Assembly: GCF_002162135.1 (NCBI RefSeq)
Contig: NZ_CP021382.1
Span: forward strand, 2,788,001 to 2,852,000
DNA length: 64,000 nucleotides
From: Cellvibrio sp. PSBB006
Lineage (GTDB): Bacteria; Pseudomonadota; Gammaproteobacteria; Pseudomonadales; Cellvibrionaceae
Reading direction: 5' to 3'
Position 1 is the stretch's first letter; each line of letters begins with the position of its first letter. A program made the position numbers and the translations under genes. Below, piece by piece: positions 43,843-52,065 of this stretch. Under the pieces are notes generated by a model. It made no database searches. It saw nothing but the letters and a program-made list of their open reading frames with translations, and was not told the DNA's origin.

Positions 43843-45006
43843 ATGAAAGCGCAAATTTTTAATATCCACGACGTCGTCTTATTGATGACCGTGGCAGAGT
43901 GTTTCTTGTTGGCAATCTTCCAGGCAGTATTACCGGTCACCAATCGCCTCGCCAGTATTCTCCTCAGTTGCTTCCTGCTTTGCGTAGCCGTCGGCTCAGC
44001 GTGCATCCTGGTATTGTGGAATGGTGATGTGCATATCCACCCGGTCTTTGATCGTCATTTCCTGCCCTACTTTCTGGTCACCGCGTTGATCCTCAAAGGA
44101 CCGGCGCTGTACCTTTACGTCGCTTCGCTGACTCGCGAATCCTTTCATCTGCAACCACGACATTTATGGCATTTGACACCGGTAGCCGCCGCCATGCTGT
44201 GGCTGGCCATATTCCGCATAGACAGCCTGGACTTGAGTTTCCGTTCCATTGATGCCACAGATTTTTCGCGCAGCCTCGTGGATTGCGTATGGCATGTGGT
44301 TAAAGCCCTGCCATTTATTTACGGTATTGCAGCGGTGTTGTTAACCAAAAAATACCAGTCACAACTGAAAGATCAATATTCCGATTTCTCCACCACTGAG
44401 CCCGGCTGGTTAAAAGTCTTAACGATCGGCTTTCTGGTGAGCTGGAGTCTGAGCGGGATCGCACACATCATTGCGCAAACCGCCTCACCGGATGTCTCCG
44501 ACAGCTTCGGCATTGCCGACAATTACGTTACGTTTATTTTGATCAATGCACTGTTCACCTACAGTTTGGTCTATGCGCATAAATTGCTGACCACCAAGCA
44601 CGAACCCATCAAAGATAAACACGACGAGAAACTCACCGACAGTGCGATTGAAAAAGTGCAACAGGGTATGGAAATACAAAAGCTATACCTCAAACACAAC
44701 CTGAATATTGAAGAATTTTCCAAACGTATTGATTTGCCAGTGAAGGAAGTGTCTGCGGTTATCAACAAACATTACGGCACCAACTTCTTCGAGTTTATGA
44801 ATACTTACCGGGTAGAAGAGGCCAAGCGGTTATTAAGCGATGAGAAACATGCGGATATGACAGTGTTGGATGTATTGTTGCAATCCGGGTTTAACAGTAA
44901 ATCTGCATTTCACCGCTTTTTTAATCGTTTGGTAGGTGTATCGCCGACGGAGTTTCGCAAAAACGGTGCACCAGATGCGGCGTTGAAGAAGGCGGCGAAT
45001 GAGTAA
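43843..45006 (+). CDS. Membrane-anchored AraC family regulator
   Basis: A 387-residue protein whose N-terminal 230 residues contain about seven hydrophobic segments (LLMTVAECFLLAIFQAVLP, ILLSCFLLCVAVGSACILVL, FLPYFLVTALILKGPALYLY and later ones) and whose C-terminus is an AraC-type helix-turn-helix domain (NIEEFSKRIDLPVKEVSAVI, VLDVLLQSGFNSKSAFHRFF, GVSPTEFRK). Such regulators sense a signal at the membrane. It lies 2 kb from the beta-glucan genes, but whether it controls them is unknown. Confidence 0.92.
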   Translation: MKAQIFNIHDVVLLMTVAECFLLAIFQAVLPVTNRLASILLSCFLLCVAVGSACILVLWNGDVHIHPVFDRHFLPYFLVTALILKGPALYLYVASLTRESFHLQPRHLWHLTPVAAAMLWLAIFRIDSLDLSFRSIDATDFSRSLVDCVWHVVKALPFIYGIAAVLLTKKYQSQLKDQYSDFSTTEPGWLKVLTIGFLVSWSLSGIAHIIAQTASPDVSDSFGIADNYVTFILINALFTYSLVYAHKLLTTKHEPIKDKHDEKLTDSAIEKVQQGMEIQKLYLKHNLNIEEFSKRIDLPVKEVSAVINKHYGTNFFEFMNTYRVEEAKRLLSDEKHADMTVLDVLLQSGFNSKSAFHRFFNRLVGVSPTEFRKNGAPDAALKKAANE

Positions 45007-45025
45007 TACGTTGACCTGAATGGGT

Positions 45026-45058
45026 TGTCGGATTACGCCGTTGGCTAATCCGACCTAC
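45026..45058 (+). repeat. REP-like element left of the GNAT gene
   Basis: A 9-base perfect stem GTCGGATTA/TAATCCGAC (45027-45035, 45046-45054) around CGCCGTTGGC, followed by CTAC. This is the common gammaproteobacterial GGATTA...TAATCC REP-type palindrome. The same motif recurs twice just after the GNAT gene. Confidence 0.8.
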
Positions 45059-45080
45059 ACGGACACATAAGGATTTTGTT

Positions 45081-45665
45081 ATGACATTTGAACGGACTGT
45101 ACTGGAAGGAGAATTAGTTCGGCTCGAACCGCTCGCCCGCGAGCACCTTTCCGGATTATGTGCCGCCATCACGGACGGTGAGCTTTGGAAACTCCATTTA
45201 ACGCTGGTTCCTCATCCCGATAACATCGAGCAATTTTTTGATCTTGCCGAAACATCTTTCCGCAATGGTGAAGGCATCACCTACGCTATCCTTGACAAGC
45301 AAACCAATAGAGTTGCCGGTTCAACACGATTTATGAAGGCCAGCCTCGCCTATAAACGCGTAGAAATCGGCTATACCTTTCTCGGTCAATCCTGGCAGCG
45401 CACACGCACAAATACCGCAGCAAAATTTTTGCTACTCAGCCATGCGTTTGAGCAGATGCATTTGAACCGCGTGGAATTGCTGACCGATTATCTCAATACC
45501 CAATCACGCAAAGCGATCCTGCGCTTGGGCGCTAAAGAAGAAGGGATTTTACGCAGCCATATGGTCATGCCGGACGGGCGCGTGCGGGATTCGGTTATCT
45601 ATAGCGTGATTAAAAACGAATGGACGGGGATAAAGCAGCACCTGGCGTTTTTACTTAATCGATAA
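45081..45665 (+). CDS. GNAT acetyltransferase, RimJ/RimL-like
   Basis: A 194-residue acetyltransferase. Segments ELVRLEPLAREHLSGLCAAI, VEIGYTFLGQSWQRTRTNT (acetyl-CoA region, with WQ-type loop replacing the RimL WGKG), and LNRVELLTDYLNTQSRKAIL match the RimJ/RimL branch that modifies protein or small amines. It is bounded on both sides by REP-like palindromes within 25 bases, suggesting it may have moved with them. Substrate unknown. Confidence 0.87.
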   Translation: MTFERTVLEGELVRLEPLAREHLSGLCAAITDGELWKLHLTLVPHPDNIEQFFDLAETSFRNGEGITYAILDKQTNRVAGSTRFMKASLAYKRVEIGYTFLGQSWQRTRTNTAAKFLLLSHAFEQMHLNRVELLTDYLNTQSRKAILRLGAKEEGILRSHMVMPDGRVRDSVIYSVIKNEWTGIKQHLAFLLNR

Positions 45666-45669
45666 CTTA

Positions 45670-45740
45670 TCGGATTACGCCTTTGGCTAATTCGACGGTG
45701 ATGCTTTTGTAGGTCGGATTAGCGCAAGCGTAATCCGACA
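45670..45740. repeat. Pair of REP-like elements right of the GNAT gene
   Basis: Two head-to-head palindromes: TCGGATTACGCCTTTGGCTAATTCGA in two joined parts at 45670-45695, and GTAGGTCGGATTAGCGC...GCGTAATCCGACA at 45709-45740. Both belong to the same REP family as the element at 45026-45058. They begin 5 bases after the GNAT stop. Confidence 0.82.
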
Positions 45741-45772
45741 AAAAAATGTAAGAATAATCTCTGATCACCAAA

Positions 45773-45810
45773 AACGAAAAAGCCATACAAATCTGTATGG
45801 CTTTTTCGTT
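45773..45810 (-). terminator. Rho-independent terminator of the GH16 gene
   Basis: Seventeen-base perfect arms AACGAAAAAGCCATACA (45773-45789) and its complement (45794-45810) around AATC. The minus-strand transcript ends in a T-rich run. It starts 21 bases past the GH16 stop, closing the leftward beta-glucan locus. Confidence 0.9.
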
Positions 45811-45830
45811 ACATCAACACATCATTGATA

Positions 45831-48602
45831 TTACGGCATTACCCAACGAATATTATCCACTTGAATATGCACACCTGATTGATCTTCCCATGCTGGAAGA
45901 ATAACAAACGGGGTATTAAGTGCAGCCAAATTGAATGCCGGGTTGGTACCTGCATGGGCCAACATATCCGCAATATTAAGTTGAACAGTTTCCCATACGC
46001 CTTCCGCTGGATTAATGATGTAATCGCCAGTGCCTGTGGACGGACCGCTTTCGGCTTTAACAACTATTCCACCAGTGTTATCCCCATAACTGACCACCTT
46101 AATGTCGAACTCCAGGTAGCCAGCGTCTTCAAATGCAGACACATCTCTGGGTGCAGTAGATTGAATGAAAGCAAGGCCGTTATTTCCTGAATTACTGAAT
46201 GTCACATCAATAACTTCGCCACGCTCAGCGTCGTTCGCCTCGCTAATTACAACATGTCCAGTATCGTTATCCCATTTACCCAGGCCAAAATCCCAATAAC
46301 TGCCAACTTCTCCATCGACATAAATGTCAAAGGTGTCGGTTAGCACAACTTCATCGCTCATTTCCAAACGAATGTTATCAAACAACACATCCATCGGACC
46401 GGTTGGTTCTATAACAAACATGTTGGTGATAGCGCTCAGGTTAGCGATACCCGATTCTAGCGAGTTTCCACTAGCTATCAGCGTGGCAATATTAATACGG
46501 ACTTCTGACCATTCACCGATTTCACCGAGAGTGGCTGTTACATCACTAGTTTGAGGCCAGCCACTATCCATCTTCACCAGCAGATTAGCAGCAGCATCTT
46601 TGCTATTTACCTTCACATCAAAAACTAACTCTCCGCCTGCCGCCCAAGCACTCAAATCGGTAGCACCGTTAATTATATTGAATGATATATTCCCAGCACC
46701 TACGCCTTTAACCACACTAAACACGTCGCCTCGACCTGCTTCAGCAAGTTCTGATGAGACGATCGCACCCGTAGGATTGTAGCTTTGGATCTGAAGTCCA
46801 TCGATGACAGAATCATCAAAGAGAGTGAAGAGCGGTGGTGCGGCAAAATCACCTTCGTTCTCCGTACCTTCAATACGAATATTGTCAAAAGATACATCCA
46901 TTTCACCGGAAGAATCGATGACAAATATATTGGCAATACTAGCGAGGCTTGCCTTACCGCCTGCCTGTAAAGAGTTACCATTGGCGATCAAAGCAGCCAG
47001 TGTGATTTCGAACGATTGCCACTCACCGACGGTGTCAGTGGGCAAGCCGACATCGCTCACACTTGGCCAGCCGCTATCCAGCTTAACAAGCAAGGTGCTG
47101 CCATCAGCAATGCTGTTTATCTTGTAATCAAACATCAATTTGCTGTCTGGAGACCAGTTGCGCAAATCCGCCGGGTCACCATTAACATTGATATAAGCGT
47201 TACCGCTGTTGCCGGTTTTAACCACGTTGATCACATCACCGCGACCGTCTTCTTCAATTTCCGCGTAAGTAACAACACCTTCCGGGTTGTAACTGCGCAG
47301 TTTCAAACCTTCGAACAGATCATCACCATAAATGGTGAGCAGCGGTGGACCATCCAGATCAACCGGGCCAATGCCGGGGCGCTCGTTACCGGCAATCAGT
47401 TCAGCACCTTCATCAATCGTGGCGCAGCCCGTACCGGTTGATGGAGAAGAACCACTACACTCATAGACGCGCACGTAATCCACTTGCATGGTTTGGGGGA
47501 AAACTGATTCATCAACGCCACCTTCATTGGTATTGGCAGCCCAGGAACCGCCTACAGCCAGGTTGAGCAGCAAATGGAATTCTGAATGCTCATCAAAGGG
47601 CGCGCCGAGTGGAGCATCAGTCAATACACCGCCAAGCATGTATTGTGAATACCAGCCATCCTGACGGTGGGTGGCATAGTGAACGCCGTCAACATACCAG
47701 CGGATTTCGCCCGCTTCCCATTCAAGTGCGTATTCGTGGAAATCATCAGCCGGATTAAGTCCGTCCGGTAATTTATAGGAAGCACCGGAATTAACGTTGC
47801 CTGGCCAGGTGCGGCCGTAATGCAGAGTACCGTGTACACGAGCTTCCGGTGTGCCATCCGGAACACCGGCTTCGTCTGAATCGGCTTTCAGGTTCACCGC
47901 TTCCATGATGTCGATCTCGCCACCGCCGGCCCAACCACCATAAGGTGAGTTTGTGGGCAACATCCAGATCGCAGGCCAGGTACCTTGACCAGCCGGTAAT
48001 TTCGCGCGAATTTCAAAACGGCCGAAGGTCCACTCGCGCAAACCTTTAGTGCGCAGACGTGCGGATGTATAGGGCAAGGTTGCCATTCCGGTGCCAGTGC
48101 CTTCCGGATCATTCGGGCCGGTAAATTCTTCTTTTTGCGCAACGATCGTTAATACACCGTCAGCAACATAGGAATTAACCGGACGATCGGTATAACACTG
48201 CTGTTCGTTGTTACCACCACCCCAGCAATTCACTTCGTAATCCCAGCTCGCCGGGTCGATGGCATCGCCATCAAAGTTGTCTTCCCATAACAATGTCCAC
48301 CCCCCTGAACTAACAGAGCTGGATTCACTGGAAGATTCAGAACTTGAAGACTCTGCACTTGAAGATTCAGAGCTTGCCGCTTCAGAACTTGAGGCTTCGC
48401 TGGAAGCTTCAGAGCTGACCGCAATGCTGGACTCAGAGGAGCTGCTGGAGGCAGGCTCGCTTGATGCAACAGCACTGGAACTGCTTGAGCTGCCCGGTGC
48501 GGATGAACTGGAGCGATTATCATCAGAATCGCTGCCACCACAGCCGGCCAGCGTCAGACACAACACGCTAAAGCAGGTTACTAAAGGAAATGTTATTTTC
48601 AT
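45831..48602 (-). CDS. GH16 endo-beta-1,3-glucanase (laminarinase-like) lipoprotein with three ExoP-like modules
   Basis: A 923-residue enzyme. A lipobox (LTLAGC, Cys21) is followed by about 70 residues dominated by serine with Ala and Glu, then a GH16 catalytic domain (about 101-382) with the motif GGGEIDIMEAVN; Glu229, Asp231 and Glu234 form ExDxxE, the laminarinase form. Three tandem beta-rich modules follow (about 405-580, 585-750, 755-923), each built round YNP, GRGDV and FDNIR-like segments, as in the galactose-binding-like end of GH3 ExoP enzymes. It probably displays glucanase on the cell surface. It lies 88 bases after the GH3 gene and ends at a terminator. Confidence 0.9.
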   Translation of the reverse strand: MKITFPLVTCFSVLCLTLAGCGGSDSDDNRSSSSAPGSSSSSSAVASSEPASSSSSESSIAVSSEASSEASSSEAASSESSSAESSSSESSSESSSVSSGGWTLLWEDNFDGDAIDPASWDYEVNCWGGGNNEQQCYTDRPVNSYVADGVLTIVAQKEEFTGPNDPEGTGTGMATLPYTSARLRTKGLREWTFGRFEIRAKLPAGQGTWPAIWMLPTNSPYGGWAGGGEIDIMEAVNLKADSDEAGVPDGTPEARVHGTLHYGRTWPGNVNSGASYKLPDGLNPADDFHEYALEWEAGEIRWYVDGVHYATHRQDGWYSQYMLGGVLTDAPLGAPFDEHSEFHLLLNLAVGGSWAANTNEGGVDESVFPQTMQVDYVRVYECSGSSPSTGTGCATIDEGAELIAGNERPGIGPVDLDGPPLLTIYGDDLFEGLKLRSYNPEGVVTYAEIEEDGRGDVINVVKTGNSGNAYINVNGDPADLRNWSPDSKLMFDYKINSIADGSTLLVKLDSGWPSVSDVGLPTDTVGEWQSFEITLAALIANGNSLQAGGKASLASIANIFVIDSSGEMDVSFDNIRIEGTENEGDFAAPPLFTLFDDSVIDGLQIQSYNPTGAIVSSELAEAGRGDVFSVVKGVGAGNISFNIINGATDLSAWAAGGELVFDVKVNSKDAAANLLVKMDSGWPQTSDVTATLGEIGEWSEVRINIATLIASGNSLESGIANLSAITNMFVIEPTGPMDVLFDNIRLEMSDEVVLTDTFDIYVDGEVGSYWDFGLGKWDNDTGHVVISEANDAERGEVIDVTFSNSGNNGLAFIQSTAPRDVSAFEDAGYLEFDIKVVSYGDNTGGIVVKAESGPSTGTGDYIINPAEGVWETVQLNIADMLAHAGTNPAFNLAALNTPFVILPAWEDQSGVHIQVDNIRWVMP

Positions 48603-48631
48603 GATTACCTCGTTATATTGTTATCGGTAAT

Positions 48632-48658
48632 GGCCCGTCGATACCGAATCGGCGGGCC
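48632..48658 (-). promoter_or_regulatory. Intercistronic hairpin between GH3 and GH16
   Basis: Nine-pair stem GGCCCGTCG (48632-48640) with CGGCGGGCC (48650-48658), one G-U pair. There is no following U run on the minus strand, so it is more likely an mRNA processing or stability element that sets GH3 to GH16 expression than a terminator. Confidence 0.45.
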
Positions 48659-48690
48659 GGGTCACTCTGCTGATGTGCTATTACGCTGAA

Positions 48691-51225
48691 TTAATCACAC
48701 GTAATTTCAGCATCAACGTTTTTCTCGATACGCAAGTTGTAGAGTGATAGATCCAACTTGCCCTCTGTCACCAGGTAGAACGGCGACAAAATCATGTCCA
48801 TTTTTGCGCGATCTGTTGCGAGACACTTCAGCGCAACCGACAGCGTGGTCCATTCTTTTTGCGGCAGTGCTTGCAGGTTTTCCGTGATGGATTTTTCAGC
48901 CATACAGTCCTGGCCACAGAAAATCCCGAGGCGAACATCAGCCGTGGGTTTTTCATCCACTTTCACATCAAACACCAGCGCGGAATTTGCTTCGACATAA
49001 GAAGAGAGATCGGTGCGCGATTGCGCAAAGAAACCAGCGCTGCCACGACCAGTACCATTCCACTGCATACGCCGTGAATCTTCCTGCACGTTGCGATCCA
49101 CCGCGCGTAGCGTAATGGTGTCGAGACTTGCGGTGCTGCCGGTAACAGTCACAGAATTGTTACGGCCATCGGCGATAACCAGCTGCCAGGGTTCCAGTGG
49201 ACGGTTATCAAAAATGTTCAACACCGCATCAGTTTGCACGTTGATCTTGGCTGCTGCTTCGGACAGATCATCACCCAGCGTGTCTTTGTCCTGATAAGTC
49301 AGGCCATATCCGTAAGCAAACAGAGGGGCGTAATCTTTTTCACCCACATTCAAGGGTGATTGCGTCGGCGTTGCCGGCCAGGAGAAGGAGAGCTTGCCTT
49401 TGAAGTCGTGTTGAATTTTGCCGGCTTTATCGGTGAACAACACATCAGCCACACCGGCACCTTCAGAGCCCGGATGCCAAATGGCAACAAAGGCATCAGA
49501 GGCATTTAATTCACGATTAATCCACAGCGGGCGACCGGTAATAAATAAAGAGACAACCGGAATACCATCAGCTTTGAGTCTTTTCAGCAGCGCCAGATCA
49601 TCGGTATTGGTGTAGGCAAGATTTTTTACATCGCCTTGCATCTCAGCGTAAGGATTTTCACCAAAGACGACGATGGCCACGTCAGGCTTGGTGGTGTATT
49701 CACCGGTTTCGCTCAACGAAACCTTACCGCCCGCCGCTTCAACAGATTCGGCGATGCCCTGATAAACAGAACTGCCGCCGGGGAAATCTTCGTTGGTATT
49801 TCCCGTGCCTTGCCAGGAAATAGTCCAGCCGCCGGATTGCTTGCCAATGTTGTCCGCACCATCACCCGCCACCAACACATTAGCTTTGGGATTTAACGGC
49901 AGAAGTTGGTTTTTATTTTTCAACAGCACGAGAGATTCACGCACAGCCTGACGCGCAACCACGCGATGTGCCGGTGCACCGATCAACTCTTGTTTGGCCG
50001 CGAATGCGCGGGTAGAAGGCGCGCCTTTTTCAAATAAACCGGCACGAATTTTTACCCGCAGGATACGACGAACGGCATCATTCAAACGCGCTTCACTGAT
50101 CTCGCCGTTTTTCGCTTGCTCAAGCGTATTGGCGTAAAGCACTTTCCAATCTGCATCGGGCGCCATAAAAATATCGAGGCCCGCATTGATGGCTTGCGGA
50201 CAACTGATCTTGGTGCAACCCGGAACAAATTCGTGACCGTTCCAATCGCCGACAATCAACCCGTCAAAACCCATGCGGTTTTTCAGGATGTCGGTCAGCA
50301 AATATTCATGGCCGTGCATTTTTTTGCCCTGCCAACTACTGAAGGACGCCATCACGGTTTGTGCACCGGCTTCAATCGCGGTGACATAACCTTGCGCGTG
50401 CAACTCGATCAATTCCGCTTCGCTGATATTGGCATCACCACGATCTACACCACCGAGGGTGCCGCCGTCGGCAATAAAATGTTTGGCGGTAGAAATGACA
50501 CGGTCTTCCGCCATAAACTCATCGGTATTGGCGCGGCCTTGCAGGCCTTCTACCATCTTTCCGCCATAGGATTTCACCACCGCAGGATCTTCCGAATAGG
50601 ATTCGTAAGCGCGGCCCCAGCGGTCATCGCGCGCCACGGCCAACGTCGGTGCAAAATTCCAGTCGATGCCGGTGGCAGAAATTTCGCGCGCGGTGACTTC
50701 ACCAATCTGGCGCATCAACTCAGGGTTGCGCATCGCGCCCAAACCGATGTTGTGCGGGAAAATCGTTGCACCAATCACATTGTTGTGGCCGTGAACCGCA
50801 TCCGTTCCCCACATGATGGGAATCGCAATACCGCCGTCGCTATCGTCCATGGAGGCGTTGTAAAAGGTATCTGCCAGCGCGACCCAATCATTCACAGTCG
50901 CGTATTTGTTATCACCGGGAAAGGCACCGCCGCCATTCAATACGGAGCCAACGTGATATTTTTTGATATCCTCCGGCGTGATCTGACGCAGCTCCGGCTG
51001 CATCAGTTGGCCTACTTTTTGTTCCAGCGTCATCCTGGCAAGCAATCCATCGATTCTCGCCTCAACGGCAGGATCTTTAGCAACAGCGCTGGTTAATACC
51101 GGCCATTCCGCCGCTGCTTTTTGCTCGGCTATGGGCTTATCTACCGGCTCTGTCTTGGTACATCCCATCAGCGCGGTTAAAAAAATCACACTGCCACCGA
51201 CCATGATCTTTAACTGTTGCTTCAT
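48691..51225 (-). CDS. GH3 exo-beta-glucosidase lipoprotein (ExoP-like)
   Basis: An 844-residue enzyme that removes glucose from beta-glucan oligosaccharides. A lipobox (LTALMGC) anchors it. The GH3 N-terminal barrel has the nucleophile in GFDGLIVGDWNGHE (Asp) and the KHFIADGGTLGG substrate loop; the second GH3 domain starts near LVLLKNKNQLLPLN. The last 170 residues are the ExoP galactose-binding-like module (IFDNRPLEPWQLVIADG onward), the same fold as the repeats in the GH16 neighbour. It is first in the GH3-GH16 pair and likely cuts laminarin oligomers. Confidence 0.93.
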   Translation of the reverse strand: MKQQLKIMVGGSVIFLTALMGCTKTEPVDKPIAEQKAAAEWPVLTSAVAKDPAVEARIDGLLARMTLEQKVGQLMQPELRQITPEDIKKYHVGSVLNGGGAFPGDNKYATVNDWVALADTFYNASMDDSDGGIAIPIMWGTDAVHGHNNVIGATIFPHNIGLGAMRNPELMRQIGEVTAREISATGIDWNFAPTLAVARDDRWGRAYESYSEDPAVVKSYGGKMVEGLQGRANTDEFMAEDRVISTAKHFIADGGTLGGVDRGDANISEAELIELHAQGYVTAIEAGAQTVMASFSSWQGKKMHGHEYLLTDILKNRMGFDGLIVGDWNGHEFVPGCTKISCPQAINAGLDIFMAPDADWKVLYANTLEQAKNGEISEARLNDAVRRILRVKIRAGLFEKGAPSTRAFAAKQELIGAPAHRVVARQAVRESLVLLKNKNQLLPLNPKANVLVAGDGADNIGKQSGGWTISWQGTGNTNEDFPGGSSVYQGIAESVEAAGGKVSLSETGEYTTKPDVAIVVFGENPYAEMQGDVKNLAYTNTDDLALLKRLKADGIPVVSLFITGRPLWINRELNASDAFVAIWHPGSEGAGVADVLFTDKAGKIQHDFKGKLSFSWPATPTQSPLNVGEKDYAPLFAYGYGLTYQDKDTLGDDLSEAAAKINVQTDAVLNIFDNRPLEPWQLVIADGRNNSVTVTGSTASLDTITLRAVDRNVQEDSRRMQWNGTGRGSAGFFAQSRTDLSSYVEANSALVFDVKVDEKPTADVRLGIFCGQDCMAEKSITENLQALPQKEWTTLSVALKCLATDRAKMDMILSPFYLVTEGKLDLSLYNLRIEKNVDAEITCD

Positions 51226-52065
51226 AACCTTCTCTCTTTATCTGAATCGTCTTGATAACCGCTTTGCCTGCTGTTCCACGGGAACAACACTGCTGAAAAA
51301 TGGATATGGGCTTCAATTGCCGCAAACTGTTTGTTTATGCTGAATTCCTCATTACCCGGACAAAAATGGCCCCCGGAGCAATCTCCGGGGGCTAAGCAAG
51401 GAGAGCTAACAAGATCGCATGGGGTTGGCATAATCCCAGCCTCACCTGTTAACACCCAAAGGTGACCTGACATCACCTAAAGGTTCGGGTACAGCTCCGC
51501 CGGTAGAAAAGCGGCAGCTGGAGATTCACATGGCTAATTCGCCATCGAGTTGCTTAAAGAGTGATATGGACTTACCGAATACACGCTTTATGTTTTTTAT
51601 TTGTCACACGAGTGAAGATTTGATGGGAGAGATGATTGCAGCGGCACCGCTGAGTGTCGTCCCACTTTGTGAAAGCCAGCCAACATGGGCGATTCACTTT
51701 TGCCGGATAAAAATGGGAACTGGAATAAGCCGCGGACAGGCTTGCGTTCGACGTAAATCAGGACACGGATGAAGACAGGCCATCCAGACTTACTCGATGG
51801 CTTTATAATGACGGCGCTGTCCGGATGGAGAATGACGGGTCGAACGGAATTAGGGGCAGGTTATCCGACGAGAGAGAACATCAGACGGGATTTGTTATTT
51901 TCACAAAACTTTTATCGATTGTTGGCCAGTGCCAGCCGCCGTTGGCAAAGTGGGAAGCGTTCAAACGCAACGCTTACCACCTTGATTGCAGAATGGGAAT
52001 GCTGGGCAGTTATAAGGCGCGCGGCATAAGCCCCGGTATTTGTCGTTTCGTTATAACACGGTGGT
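51226..52065. other. 840-base gene-poor region between GH5 and GH3
   Basis: No convincing gene. Two short rightward frames (51530-51772 and 51769-52029) lack ribosome sites and recognisable sequence. The left part holds the GH3 leader with an inverted repeat TGTTCC-ACG-GGAACA (51272-51286), a possible operator. A terminator-like hairpin lies at 51369-51392. The 51393-52065 portion could be gene remains or an untranslated region. Confidence 0.5.
51369..51392 (-). terminator. Terminator upstream of the GH3 gene
   Basis: Perfect 10-base arms GCCCCCGGAG (51369-51378) and CTCCGGGGGC (51383-51392) with a CAAT loop. The minus strand continues CATTTTTG, giving a U run. It ends transcripts coming from the GH5 side, so GH3 has its own promoter in 51226-51368. 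Confidence 0.8.

Noticed and set aside
43548..44006. 152-codon leftward frame
   Set aside because: Overlaps the start of the AraC gene and shows no domain, signal or ribosome site.
50116..51096. 326-codon open frame on the plus strand
   Set aside because: It lies wholly antisense to the GH3 gene, whose motifs are unambiguous, and has no ribosome site or recognisable domain.
51530..52029. Two overlapping rightward frames of 80 and 86 codons
   Set aside because: No family, ribosome site or coding character; kept only as part of the gene-poor region.
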